NCBI GenBank assembly: GCA_010671905.1
Contig: JAAHII010000001.1
Span: forward strand, 5,766,001 to 5,830,000
Length of the DNA: 64,000 nt
Origin: Leptolyngbya sp. SIOISBB
Lineage (GTDB): Bacteria > Cyanobacteriota > Cyanobacteriia > Phormidesmidales > Phormidesmidaceae
Reading direction: 5' to 3'
Below are positions 26,036 to 35,144 of the stretch, one piece after another; the first letter of the stretch is position 1, and each line of letters opens with the position of its first letter. The notes under the pieces were generated by a model. That model worked only from the letters and a program-made list of their open reading frames with translations. It had not been told where the DNA came from and made no database searches. Position numbers and translations under genes: made by a program.

Positions 26036-27274
26036 GTGACTGATTCGAACCCTGCTCCATCCCCTGTTTCCGATGTAATCTCTGCAACGAGCAATGGTAC
26101 TGCTCAAAAATTGGCGGTGGCAATGGGCAAGCAGGCGATCACGACGGCACCCCGGCGGGCCAGCATTGATGTAGTCGAAAAGTTGGACAAATTGCTGTCA
26201 CAGCGAGCCGGCGATCGCCATCTGGTCCTCATTCAAGATTTTCCAGACCCTGACGCCCTGTCTTCGGCTTGGGCCTATCGTCTCATCTGCCAGCAGTACG
26301 ACATTGATTGTGACGTCTACTATGGCGGCACTCTGAGCCATCAGGAAAATATCGCTCTCGTCCGCCTGTCTGGTTTACCCGCTCGCCGCTGGAATCCCCC
26401 AGCCAAGACGGGACCTGACCTGAGCAAATATCAGGCTTACGTGCTGCTCGACACTCAGGGAACCACCACTCAACTGACCCGTCTGGTGGAAGAATCCCAA
26501 TTATCATTGTTTCTGGTGGTGGATCATCACGCGCCCCAAAAAGACATCGACGCCACGCTAATCGATGTGCGCCCCCACATTCGGGCGACGGCGACGATTC
26601 TCACGCAATATTTGCAGAGCGAACAACTGCTGACCCTCGATCGCAGCAACAGCACCCACGTGAAATGCGCTACGGCGTTGATGCATGGGTTGCGTTCCGA
26701 TACCAGTAATCTGATGCATGCGGCGGAAGCCGATTTTTGGGCAGCGGCATACCTCAGCAACTTTTATGACCCGCAGCTGCTGGCGGCGATTTTGCAAGCC
26801 TCCCGATCCAAGCGGGTGATGGATGTCATTGAGCGATCGTTGCGTAACCGCACCGTCCAAAACAACGTTTCGATTGCGGGGGTCGGGTACCTCCGCTACG
26901 ACGATCGCGACGCCATTCCCCAAGCTGCAGATTTCCTGGTGACGGAAGAAAACATCCACACGGCTGTGGTGTATGGCATCGTTCACGATGAAGATGAAGA
27001 GCGGGAAGTCGTGATCGGCTCCCTGCGCACCAGCAAGATCACTCTGGATCCTGACGAGTTTATCAAAGAAGCCTTTGGGCAAGATTTAGAAGGCCGCTTT
27101 TTTGGGGGGGGCCGCACCACCGCTGGTGGCTTCGAGATTCCCGTTGGCTTTTTGTCTGGTTTTTACGAAAACAGCGACTACAACCGCCTAAAATGGGAAG
27201 TCTTCGACATGCAGATCAAGCAAAAGCTTTGGCGGCTGGTAAACCCTGAAGATGGCCTTATCTCCACAGACTGA
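26036..27274 (+). CDS. DHH-family phosphoesterase
   Basis: A 412-residue protein of the DHH/DHHA1 superfamily. Motifs are DFPDPDALSSAWA (near 70), YVLLDTQG (near 140), the DHH triplet at 163-165 in LVVDHHAPQ, and the C-terminal GGGRTTAGGFE of the DHHA1 substrate domain. These enzymes hydrolyse short oligonucleotides, pAp or cyclic dinucleotides with Mn. Without transmembrane or GGDEF parts this is of the NrnA/Orn-like soluble kind, and the exact substrate is open. The reading starts at GTG 26036; an ATG at 26123 would still keep all motifs. Its 3' end overlaps sixA by 23 bp. Confidence 0.88.
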   Translation: MTDSNPAPSPVSDVISATSNGTAQKLAVAMGKQAITTAPRRASIDVVEKLDKLLSQRAGDRHLVLIQDFPDPDALSSAWAYRLICQQYDIDCDVYYGGTLSHQENIALVRLSGLPARRWNPPAKTGPDLSKYQAYVLLDTQGTTTQLTRLVEESQLSLFLVVDHHAPQKDIDATLIDVRPHIRATATILTQYLQSEQLLTLDRSNSTHVKCATALMHGLRSDTSNLMHAAEADFWAAAYLSNFYDPQLLAAILQASRSKRVMDVIERSLRNRTVQNNVSIAGVGYLRYDDRDAIPQAADFLVTEENIHTAVVYGIVHDEDEEREVVIGSLRTSKITLDPDEFIKEAFGQDLEGRFFGGGRTTAGGFEIPVGFLSGFYENSDYNRLKWEVFDMQIKQKLWRLVNPEDGLISTD

Positions 27275-27764
27275 GCTGTATTTTATCCGGCACGGCATCG
27301 CCGCTGAGCGAGGTACCTATGACCATGATGAAGATCGCCCTCTGACGGACAAGGGACGGGCGCGTACCAAGACTATCGCCAACCAGCTCGTCAAAGTCGG
27401 TTGCCACACTGACCTAATTCTTTCCAGTCCGTTAGTGCGCGCCCAGCAAACGACCCGGATTTTGCTCAAAGCTGAACTCGCCGCCACCTCTGAAACGATC
27501 GCTCTGCTGGCTCCTGGTGGACATTTGGCCGACTGGCTGCCCTGGTTGGCAGCCTGGCAAGCTACCCATCCCGCTAGTCGGTTAGCCCTCGTGGGCCATG
27601 AACCCGATCTCAGTCGCTGGGCGCAGCAGTTGGTGCATGGCATGTGGGGCGATCTCTGGCAGCTCAAAAAAGCTGGGGTCATTGGGGTGACAGTCCCGGC
27701 GGCAGAGGAGGCGATTGGTCGCAGCGAACTGTTTTGGCTCACTCCCCCGCGCCTATTACTGTAA
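27252..27764 (+). CDS. sixA: Phosphohistidine phosphatase SixA-like
   Basis: A 170-residue histidine phosphatase. The catalytic RHG is at 13-15 (LYFIRHGIAAERG), the second basic element is in ILSSPLVRAQQTTRI, and the second His is in LALVGHEPDLSRW. The size and the short RHG-type domain match SixA, which removes phosphate from phosphohistidine (HPt domains or PTS). It overlaps the DHH gene by 23 bp, so the two are translationally linked. Confidence 0.88.
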   Translation: MALSPQTELYFIRHGIAAERGTYDHDEDRPLTDKGRARTKTIANQLVKVGCHTDLILSSPLVRAQQTTRILLKAELAATSETIALLAPGGHLADWLPWLAAWQATHPASRLALVGHEPDLSRWAQQLVHGMWGDLWQLKKAGVIGVTVPAAEEAIGRSELFWLTPPRLLL

Positions 27765-27843
27765 ATTTCCGTCGACTGTGGGGAATCGAAGGTTATAACC
27801 ATACACAGATGCCTCGCCCATTCCAGTCTGCAGGAGCCATCCC

Positions 27844-30549
27844 ATGCCCCAATCTGGCTTATCGCTACGGCAGCCGGTCGCTGTATGGAATCGCCCGCTT
27901 AAGGCTAATTTCAAAGATCTATTCAAAGCTTTAGGCAAGGGAGGCATCGACGCGGCCACGGGACAATGGGCTGGCTTGGGCAAAGATTTGGTGGACGCCT
28001 CCGTGGCCGTTGGTTTGGGAAACGACACCGGCCAAACGGCTTGGCTATTGATTTATCGTTCGCTGGCCCAAGCCATGGCCAATCTCGTGCAAGACAGTGA
28101 ACCCTTATTTGAAACCGTCCCAGACAACATTGAACAACTCTGCGATCGCCTCGATTTATCCTTAGAAGATCAAGACCTCACCCTCGACGATCGCTTCTTT
28201 GCGCAGCCCCAAAAACTCACGATTTTAGAAACCCTGCAAGTCCCCTTCGCTCAGCTGTTGACGCCCTTTTTAGCCCATCCGAGCTATCCCCATCGCGCCC
28301 CTCAGCAGGCCCAGACGATCGCAGCTCGTCTGCCCTCTTACTTTATCTTTGCGCTGGATCAAGAATGGCGATCGCGGCCCGGTGAATATGAAATTCTGCG
28401 GCAGAACCTAGAAACGCCCTTTACCCAGGCCAGCCGCCAAGCCCAGGAGTGGCGACTCTACCGAGCATGGCTCCAAAAGCAGGTTGATGAACCCATGTTT
28501 TTGGAGCCGTTTGGCCTGCGGCAGGTTTATGTGCCGCAGTTGGCGTATTATCGTCGGCCCGTTGAGGATGACGATAGTTATGGTAGTGCGCATCCGACCT
28601 ACGAGCGGGTTGTGATTGACCTAGAAGCTGATTTAGATCAGTGGCGACAAGCCGCCGGGCGGAATGACGCCATTCGCATTGTTAGCGGTGGCCCCGGCTC
28701 TGGGAAATCATCCTTTGCCAAAATGTTTGCCGCCCATCAAGCAGCGTTAGGTCAGCGGGTGTTGTTTGTCCCGCTGCATCAGTTTGATCCGACGGGCGAC
28801 TTGCCCAACGCGATCGCCCAATTTATCCAATACGATGCCTATCTAACGACGAATCCTCTGGACCTCGCCCAGCTATCTACCCCCCATCGACTACTCATCA
28901 TCTTTGACGGGTTAGATGAACTTGCGATGCAAGGGCGGATCGCCAAAGAAGTCGCCCAAGGCTTTGTGCGAGAAGTGCAGCGTCAGATCGATCGCGTCAA
29001 CCAGCGCGAAACGTTGATGCAAGTGCTGATCACCGGGCGAGAAATTGTGGTGCAAGACAACAGCAGTGAATTTCGTCAGCCGCGCCAGATTTTGTACCTG
29101 TTGCCCTATCTCATCCCCGAGATTAAACGGGAACAAGAGGGCAGCGATCGCTATGTAGATGAACACCAGTGGTTGCCGGAAGATCGCCGTCAAACGTGGT
29201 GGCAGCGCTATGGTCAAGTCAGCGGTCGCGGCGATGCCGGACTCCCCCCGGAACTAGATCGGGGCAACCTGGTAGAAATCACCGCCCAACCGCTGCTGAA
29301 CTATCTTGTGGCCCTGAGTTATGCCTCTGGCAAGCTCACCTTTACTGACACCACCAACCTGAATGAGATTTACTTCAGTTTGGTGAAGGCCGTCTATGAG
29401 CGGGGTTACGAAGACAATCGCCGCCATGCCAGCATTCAAGGCATGACCGAGCGCGACTTCATTCGCATTTTAGAAGAAATTGCCTTGGCCTCTTGGCATG
29501 GGGACGGTCGCACCACCACCGTCAAAGAGATTGCAGACCACTGCGACAGCAGCGGTCTGCGTAAATTGCTGACCCGGTTTGAAGCCGGAGCCCAATCCGG
29601 GGTCACGAACCTGCTAGCTGCCTTTTACTTCCGTCAGAGTGGTGGCGTTCGAGCGGGCGATCGCACCTTTGAATTTACCCACAAAAGCTTTGGCGAGTAC
29701 CTCACCGCCCGTCGCATCGTTCGCTGCATCGCCCGCATTCACAGCAAGCTCAACCAAGACGACTTAGACGAGAGCTGGGACACCCATCAAGCCTTGGTGG
29801 AATGGGCCAAAGTCTGTGCTAGCCCCAGCTACATGAACGACGCCCTATTTGAGTTTTTGCAGGAAGAAGTGCGTCTGCAAACGGTAGAAACAGCCAGAAG
29901 CTGGCAGCAAACCCTCGTCAAGTTGGTGGAACACTGTGCCCATGAATGGATGCCCATGGCGAAACTTTTACCACGGCAAAAGTTTCGCCATGAAGCTGTC
30001 TGCGCCCGCTACGGTGAGGAGTCCCTCTTCGCGGCCGTCTACTCTTGTGCTCGGGTGACAAAAGAAGTCTCGAATGTAAAATGGCGCTGGCCACAGTCCT
30101 TTGGCGGTTGGCTCAGCACCCTGCGCGGCCAACGTACAGACTGGGGAGACCAGCCGCGCATCCTAAAATTTCTAGGTCACCTTAATCTGAGTAAATGTGT
30201 CTTGCTCGGTCAGGATTTTTTCGGGGCAAATTTAAAGGGAGCAGATTTGCACGTGGCAGATCTGCGCGGGGCAAGTCTGAGCAGGGCAGATCTACGCGGG
30301 GCAAGTCTGAGCAGAACAAATCTGTTCAATGCAAATCTGTTCAATGCAAATCTGAGTGGGGCAGATCTGAGTGGGGCAGATCTGCGCGCGGTAAACCTGA
30401 GCGCAGCGAACCTGAGAAGAGCAAGTCTGATGGGGACGGATTTAGCAGGTATATCTTGGGACCGATATACACAATGGCCTGATGTAGAGAGCCTGAAACG
30501 GGCAAAAAACATTCCCGAGGAGCTGAAACAGCAGTTAGGTATTGAGTGA
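27844..30549 (+). CDS. NACHT NTPase with C-terminal pentapeptide repeats
   Basis: A 901-residue STAND-type protein. Residues 1-230 are a helical N-terminal region I do not recognise (FKALGKGGIDAATGQWAGLG). The NACHT domain has Walker A GGPGSGKS (282-289), Walker B FDGLDE (354-359) and a sensor-like LITGREI. The winged and helical part runs to about 770 with FEFTHKSFGEYLTARRIV. Residues about 778-868 are pentapeptide repeats (A(D/N/S)LxG type), forming a right-handed beta helix. Similar proteins act as sensors in bacterial immunity or signalling; no defined effector such as a nuclease is seen. It starts 79 bp after sixA. Long plain C-terminus EELKQQLGIE. Confidence 0.85.
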   Translation: MPQSGLSLRQPVAVWNRPLKANFKDLFKALGKGGIDAATGQWAGLGKDLVDASVAVGLGNDTGQTAWLLIYRSLAQAMANLVQDSEPLFETVPDNIEQLCDRLDLSLEDQDLTLDDRFFAQPQKLTILETLQVPFAQLLTPFLAHPSYPHRAPQQAQTIAARLPSYFIFALDQEWRSRPGEYEILRQNLETPFTQASRQAQEWRLYRAWLQKQVDEPMFLEPFGLRQVYVPQLAYYRRPVEDDDSYGSAHPTYERVVIDLEADLDQWRQAAGRNDAIRIVSGGPGSGKSSFAKMFAAHQAALGQRVLFVPLHQFDPTGDLPNAIAQFIQYDAYLTTNPLDLAQLSTPHRLLIIFDGLDELAMQGRIAKEVAQGFVREVQRQIDRVNQRETLMQVLITGREIVVQDNSSEFRQPRQILYLLPYLIPEIKREQEGSDRYVDEHQWLPEDRRQTWWQRYGQVSGRGDAGLPPELDRGNLVEITAQPLLNYLVALSYASGKLTFTDTTNLNEIYFSLVKAVYERGYEDNRRHASIQGMTERDFIRILEEIALASWHGDGRTTTVKEIADHCDSSGLRKLLTRFEAGAQSGVTNLLAAFYFRQSGGVRAGDRTFEFTHKSFGEYLTARRIVRCIARIHSKLNQDDLDESWDTHQALVEWAKVCASPSYMNDALFEFLQEEVRLQTVETARSWQQTLVKLVEHCAHEWMPMAKLLPRQKFRHEAVCARYGEESLFAAVYSCARVTKEVSNVKWRWPQSFGGWLSTLRGQRTDWGDQPRILKFLGHLNLSKCVLLGQDFFGANLKGADLHVADLRGASLSRADLRGASLSRTNLFNANLFNANLSGADLSGADLRAVNLSAANLRRASLMGTDLAGISWDRYTQWPDVESLKRAKNIPEELKQQLGIE

Positions 30550-30933
30550 GACGAGGGTATGCTCTGAACTTGCTTGTGTGCTTACCTCACCAACCTTGAA
30601 ACGATGCAAATCATTCACCCAATGCCCGGTATCGTAGAGCCTTAGCCTGGATTATTCATGACCTCATGCCAACAATGGCTGAACCTTTTATCCAGTAAGG
30701 AATCTAGCGTCTTCATGTTTTCGACAGTGTGTTTTTATACACGAAGGCTGTGATGTAGTCACTGTGGGGAGTATGAATCTGAGCAAAAGCCTGGTGAATT
30801 ATTCAGGTTAGGTCAGTTCATAATAGAACCGTGAGTCAGCATTCCGTCGCCTCCGGCACCAGAGACATGTGTTGGGTGTTCAAGGCCAACCGCTTGGGCA
30901 CCTTTCGTTAAGCAACATTCAGGAGCCATCGTT
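30550..30933. other. Intergenic region upstream of the PIN toxin-antitoxin
   Basis: 384 bases with no supported gene. It should contain the promoter of the toxin-antitoxin pair. No RNA gene or strong hairpin was recognised. Confidence 0.45.
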
Positions 30934-31164
30934 ATGACCGTTGATGCAGAAATTTTACAAACCGTTTTGCAACTGCCAACGCCGTTGAAACAGGAGCTCC
31001 TGCACTATGCCAAGTACCTGGTCAACAATTACGCGCCCAGTGACTCTACAGAAACGCCCCAGCAAAAATATCGGCAAGCAGGAACCATGAAAGACATGTT
31101 TGTCTTACCCCTGCCTGATGACTTTGATGAACCACTCGAAGACATGAGGGAGTATATGGAATGA
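30934..31164 (+). CDS. DUF2281-like antitoxin
   Basis: A 76-residue protein from ATG 30934 with AGGAG 8 bases upstream. The opening EILQTVLQLPTPLKQELLHY and the tail MFVLPLPDDFDEPLEDMREY match DUF2281-type antitoxins, in which the C-terminal strand and acidic helix wrap around a PIN toxin. It ends with ATGA overlap into the toxin gene. It would neutralise the toxin and may bind the promoter. Confidence 0.87.
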   Translation: MTVDAEILQTVLQLPTPLKQELLHYAKYLVNNYAPSDSTETPQQKYRQAGTMKDMFVLPLPDDFDEPLEDMREYME

Positions 31165-31547
31165 GTCAGCTTTTGCTAGATACTCATACGCTGATCTGGT
31201 TCGTCTCAAATGATGCAAAGTTGCCTAATACAGTTCGAGAAACGATTGAAACTTCAAGAACTGTTTTCTTTAGCCTTGCCAGCCTCTGGGAAATTGCCAT
31301 CAAACTCAATCTTGGCAAGCTGGCGTTAAAGGGTACTTTTGAAGACCTTGAACCTCGAATGGTGGAAGCCGGCATTACAACACTGCCGGTAACGTTTGCC
31401 GACACGGCTCAATATCGCCATCTACCTCTACATCATCGGGATCCCTTTGATCGAATTCTAGTCGCTCAAGCCATTAACTACAGCTTAATTCTCATTAGCC
31501 GTGACGCCGCTTTTGATGCCTATGATGTTCAGCGAATGTGGGCATAA
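31161..31547 (+). CDS. PIN-domain toxin (VapC-like)
   Basis: A 128-residue PIN ribonuclease. The first acidic residue is Asp7 in LLLDTHTLIWF. Further conserved parts are VFFSLASLWEIAIKLNLGKL (Glu of the active site), HHRDPFDRILVAQA (two Asp) and LILISRDAAFDAY. The DTHTLIWF and RDPFDRxLxAQA wording is of the PIN_Sll0205 group common in cyanobacteria. It should cleave RNA using Mg or Mn. It overlaps the antitoxin stop by 4 bp. Confidence 0.92.
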   Translation: MSQLLLDTHTLIWFVSNDAKLPNTVRETIETSRTVFFSLASLWEIAIKLNLGKLALKGTFEDLEPRMVEAGITTLPVTFADTAQYRHLPLHHRDPFDRILVAQAINYSLILISRDAAFDAYDVQRMWA

Positions 31548-31661
31548 GCAAAACAAAGATCTGCTATTTTGCCTTTCAAGATCAGCGGCATTGCTGATTT
31601 TGGGTGTGAGTGCCATTGCCGCCCCAACGCAAAGCACTTTCTAGGCACTACATCACTTTTT

Positions 31662-32618
31662 CTAGAACGGCAGTTTTTTCTTGCTGGCTTTTTCGCGATC
31701 ATAGTCCAGTTCTTTGAGCTTCTTCATGATGCGGCTGAAGTACTCGCCGAGATAGTCTTCCACCGTGGTGATTTCATCAGGATTGATGTGAAAGGTGCTG
31801 TACACCTCGTCCATGGGTGCGGTGATGGAATCGGTACCTACAACCACCTCAGTGAAAGCTAGGCGATCGGCAATGTTCCAGCCCCAGGAAAAGTAGGACA
31901 AGCCTTTTTTTATCGCGCGCAGCAGCCCCAACGGCATCCGCGAGACGCGGGCATCTTGCCCCGTCAGTCGTTCGCACAGGCGAATAATTTCGTTGGCATC
32001 CCAGGCTCGACTCCCGGCCAGCGGAAAGCTGCGTTTAACCGTCTCGGAGTTCTCCAGCGCGGCGATCGCAAAGCGGGCAATATCTTGGGTATTCATGTAG
32101 GCAATGGGGGCCGCCTTGTTCATCACCCAAATGCCCTGTTTTTCCAAAATGGGAATTGCATACTGACCAATGAGACCCTGTAAAAAGCCGCAAGGTTGCA
32201 AAATCGTGTAGTCAAGCCCAGACTCGGCCAAAAACTTTTCGGTGCAGTGCTTGATGTTCATCAGCGGCACCTCGGGGTATTTTTCAGCCCCTAAGATCGA
32301 AATAAAAATGTATCGATTAACGCCAGCTGCTTTAGCCGCCTTAATTAGATTTACCTTGCCATCCCAATCGACTTGATCGATGGCATCCGTCGGACGAGCC
32401 GTCGCTGCATCAATCACTGCGTCCACCCCTTCTAAGGCGGGTGGCAGCGTTTGAGCGGCACAGAGATTACCACGCAGGAGTTGAGCGCCCCACTCTCGGA
32501 GAAAAGCGCCTCGCTGAAAACTGCGAACTAAGCACTGCACCTCATGCCCTTCATCCAGCGCTCGCCGAACGATTTGCCTGCCCAGCGTGCCAGTGGCACC
32601 GACGACCAAAAGTTTCAT
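31662..32618 (-). CDS. ycf39: Photosystem II assembly factor Ycf39
   Basis: A 318-residue atypical SDR starting KLLVVGATGTLGRQIVRRAL. It shows ATARPTDAIDQVDWDGKVNL, YIFISILGAEKYPEVPLM and the long C-terminal domain with GLSYFSWGWNIADRLAF, all typical of Ycf39/HCF244. The protein binds NAD(P) and, with Hlip proteins, helps insert chlorophyll into newly made D1 during photosystem II assembly and repair. It follows petM on the same strand after 91 bp, a common arrangement in cyanobacteria. Confidence 0.95.
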   Translation of the reverse strand: MKLLVVGATGTLGRQIVRRALDEGHEVQCLVRSFQRGAFLREWGAQLLRGNLCAAQTLPPALEGVDAVIDAATARPTDAIDQVDWDGKVNLIKAAKAAGVNRYIFISILGAEKYPEVPLMNIKHCTEKFLAESGLDYTILQPCGFLQGLIGQYAIPILEKQGIWVMNKAAPIAYMNTQDIARFAIAALENSETVKRSFPLAGSRAWDANEIIRLCERLTGQDARVSRMPLGLLRAIKKGLSYFSWGWNIADRLAFTEVVVGTDSITAPMDEVYSTFHINPDEITTVEDYLGEYFSRIMKKLKELDYDREKASKKKLPF

Positions 32619-32709
32619 GAGAAATTAGAAACAAAAGTTTACGTTCCTTTAACCATACCAGATCAACCCCAGGTGTCTCATCGATTACATCTGGGGTTTT
32701 TGGCAAATC

Positions 32710-32814
32710 TTACTCTTCGCCGCCCTGAAGTCGCAGCATGAGAAAGCCCAAACCTAAGCCTCCAAGGGTCAGGACAAAGAGTAGGATAGATGTACTAAAA
32801 ATTTCGCCGCCCAT
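32710..32814 (-). CDS. petM: Cytochrome b6f complex subunit 7
   Basis: A 34-residue single-helix membrane protein beginning MGGEIF and ending LQGGEE, with a hydrophobic middle (LLFVLTLGGLGLGFLML). This matches PetM, the small subunit VII of the thylakoid cytochrome b6f complex. GGAGA lies about 9 bases before the ATG at 32814. It precedes ycf39 in the same direction and probably shares its promoter. Confidence 0.93.
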   Translation of the reverse strand: MGGEIFSTSILLFVLTLGGLGLGFLMLRLQGGEE

Positions 32815-32939
32815 GATGAATTTATCTCCTATGCTTAATTGCGTTTGATAGTTGAGAAACCGTGGTATTCGCACCGTTTATTCTACAGTTTCGAGGTCTC
32901 ACGTTGAGTCCTTGGGTTAATGGCTAATGGCGCTGGGGT

Positions 32940-34088
32940 ATGACTCATCCACTCGATACTCACCTTGATAAGGTCAATACTCGACTCAAAGCAGCTCGCC
33001 TCGGTCTGAAGATCGAGCGCCGGGGCGATACCCTTGCCTTACGGGGCACGCTGCCGCCACGTCCGGGGAGCGATCACACGCGGCCCTATCAGCAGCGTAT
33101 TCCCCTCAAGCTACCGGCCAACAAGGCCGCGTTAAAGCAGGCCGAGCAAGAAGCCAAAGTCATTGCCGCCAGACTGATCGAAGGCACCTTTGACTGGCGG
33201 CAGTATTTGGTGCAGTCAGGGCCGGTGCTGGGTTCGGATGAATTGGCGGATAAAATTGTTGCGTTTGAGCAGCACTACCTAGCCGAGGGGCAAGCTGACC
33301 CAGACAAGCATCCAGCTTCGGTGCAGGCAACTTGGCAAAAGGCCTATGCCCCTTACTTCCGTAAATTACAGGCACTGAGCGATCGCCGTTCCAGTTTGAG
33401 TTTGCCAGAAGCGATCGTCGCCACAGTTAAAGAAACTCGCGCCAATTCTCGCGGTCGGCAGGTCTGCTGCACCGCCATGGATGCCTTTGCCCAGTTTTTG
33501 GCCCTCGAACTGCCCACTGATTTGAAGACTTTGTGGGGCAAGTACGGTAGCAGCCGCACTCAAAGGCGAGAATTGCCCACTGACGAGCAAATCATTGAAG
33601 GGTTTCATCAGATTCCGAATCCAGCGTGGCAGTTCGTCTATGGCATGATGGCGGTCTATGGTTTGCGCAACCACGAAGTCTTTTTTTGTGACTGTAGTGC
33701 CTTGCGATCGGGCGATCAAGAGGCAGCGATCGAGGTGCTCGACACCACCAAAACGGGAGCCCATGACGTCTGGCCGTTTCCTCCCCAATGGGTAGAGGAG
33801 TTTGACCTGAGAGAAGTCTGTCTGCCAGAAATTGATACAAATTTGCAGCAGACCACCCTCCAACGTATTGGCCAGCAGGTAACGCTCCAATTCCGCCGCT
33901 ATGACCTTCCCTTTGCGCCGTATGACCTGCGCCACGCCTGGGCTGTGCGCACGATTTTATTAGGGGTGCCCGACACCGTAGCCGCACGCATGATGGGCCA
34001 CTCCGTCGCCATCCACAACCGCACTTACCACCGCTGGATTACCCGTCGTGATCAACAGCAGGCCGTACGAGCCGTCCTCAACTCTTAA
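32940..34088 (+). CDS. Tyrosine recombinase/integrase-like protein
   Basis: A 382-residue protein. The N-terminal part (1-200) has a basic DNA-arm-like start and a helical core-binding region. The C-terminal catalytic domain shows the first Arg in VYGLRNHEVF, a Lys/His region in TKTGAHDVWPF, then YDLRHAWAVR (His and Arg) and MMGHSVAIHNRTYHRW with the likely nucleophile Tyr. All elements of an active site are present. No attachment site, tRNA or phage genes are adjacent, so this is a stand-alone recombinase, a type that recurs in cyanobacteria. It lies 125 bp from petM, divergent. Confidence 0.83.
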   Translation: MTHPLDTHLDKVNTRLKAARLGLKIERRGDTLALRGTLPPRPGSDHTRPYQQRIPLKLPANKAALKQAEQEAKVIAARLIEGTFDWRQYLVQSGPVLGSDELADKIVAFEQHYLAEGQADPDKHPASVQATWQKAYAPYFRKLQALSDRRSSLSLPEAIVATVKETRANSRGRQVCCTAMDAFAQFLALELPTDLKTLWGKYGSSRTQRRELPTDEQIIEGFHQIPNPAWQFVYGMMAVYGLRNHEVFFCDCSALRSGDQEAAIEVLDTTKTGAHDVWPFPPQWVEEFDLREVCLPEIDTNLQQTTLQRIGQQVTLQFRRYDLPFAPYDLRHAWAVRTILLGVPDTVAARMMGHSVAIHNRTYHRWITRRDQQQAVRAVLNS

Positions 34089-34344
34089 TGGCCCAATGGC
34101 TGTGACATTCATCCCACTTGGGACAGGGCTCCTAAGGGCGAAGATTCTCAGCACGGTTGCTTCCAATCCTGCTTGCCCCACCAACTTGGGCTCAATATCC
34201 CTGGTGCGACAAACCACCGTACTCGTCTGAACCCAAAGCCTAAAAACCTGAAATAGTAGACTCTTTGCCCAAACCAGTTCTCATCCCAATGTCTATTCAT
34301 GAAGAAATATGTCATGGTTTAACAGGTGAGTTTTTGCAGTGCTG

Positions 34345-34998
34345 ATGAAACGCCGCTGGATCGGGTTAATTGTTTGTATTTTGAGCTTGGCATTGAGCTT
34401 TGCTGCCCCCGCCTGTGCGGCTGATAACCCAGCTGAGCAGGCAGAGTTAGTAGAAGAGGCGATCGCTCCTACTGAGACCGCAAGTGCAATCTTTGCGGGT
34501 GGCTGCTTTTGGTGTATGGAAAAGCCCTTCGATGAGCTGCCAGGGGTGCTCGATACGACGTCGGGCTATACCGGTGGTCGGGTTGCGAATCCCAGCTATC
34601 GGCAAGTGTCTGGCGGGGGCACCGGCCATGTAGAAGCAGTGCAGGTCACTTATGACCCGACTCAAGTCAGCTATGACCAGCTGCTAGAGGTGTTTTGGCG
34701 CAATGTTGACCCCGTGGATAATCGCGGCCAGTTTTGCGATAAGGGGAGCCAGTATCGCTCCGCCATCTTTTATCAAAATGACGAGCAAGCAATGGCGGCG
34801 GAAGCATCTAAGCAGTTGCTGACCACCTCTGGCAAATTCAATCAGAAAATTGCGACTGATATTCGCATGGCAGCCGAGTTTTATGCCGCCGAAGATTACC
34901 ACCAAAACTATTACAAAACTCATCCAGCACGATACAAGGTGTATCGCTATGCCTGCGGTCGCGACCAGCGCCTAGAGGCGATTTGGGGCGCAGAGTAA
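34345..34998 (+). CDS. msrA: Peptide methionine sulfoxide reductase MsrA, exported
   Basis: A 217-residue MsrA. An N-terminal signal peptide (RRWIGLIVCILSLALSFAA) precedes the catalytic domain, suggesting periplasmic or lumen location. The active-site motif GCFWC is at 53-57, with the nucleophile Cys54. SGYTGGRVANPSYRQV and GTGHVEAVQVTYDP follow, then CDKGSQYRSAIFY. It reduces the S epimer of Met sulfoxide in oxidised proteins, using thioredoxin-like donors. A GTG 6 bp upstream is possible but the ATG is preferred. Confidence 0.94.
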   Translation: MKRRWIGLIVCILSLALSFAAPACAADNPAEQAELVEEAIAPTETASAIFAGGCFWCMEKPFDELPGVLDTTSGYTGGRVANPSYRQVSGGGTGHVEAVQVTYDPTQVSYDQLLEVFWRNVDPVDNRGQFCDKGSQYRSAIFYQNDEQAMAAEASKQLLTTSGKFNQKIATDIRMAAEFYAAEDYHQNYYKTHPARYKVYRYACGRDQRLEAIWGAE

Positions 34999-35144
34999 AT
35001 GAACTCGGTGACCGAGTGAAAACTTGTCACTGGTGGAACCATTCCTAAAAAGGAAGCTTGCTCCCCAAGCTTGACTAAGCACGGTCACTCAAATTTGGGC
35101 TCTGAAGTTGGAAATCTGAACTTCGCACTTTGGATATCGCTTTA

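Noticed and set aside
26031-26060. GATTCGAACCCTG, resembling the T-arm of a minus-strand tRNA
   Set aside because: The flanking bases do not pair as a T stem, no acceptor stem or anticodon arm fits, and the site lies in the DHH coding region.
25819-26123. Two overlapping minus-strand frames near the DHH start
   Set aside because: No ribosome binding site or family pattern; they run antisense into a well-supported gene.
30210-30512. Open 100-codon frame on the minus strand through the pentapeptide repeats, with its own periodicity
   Set aside because: The 15-bp DNA period of the pentapeptide gene leaves the antisense frames open. The product is a monotonous Arg/Leu/Ala/Ser/Pro repeat with no independent support.
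35054-35072. AAGCTTG-CTCCC-CAAGCTT hairpin between msrA and ccs1 as a terminator
   Set aside because: The stem is good but no T-run follows on either strand, so a terminator cannot be claimed.
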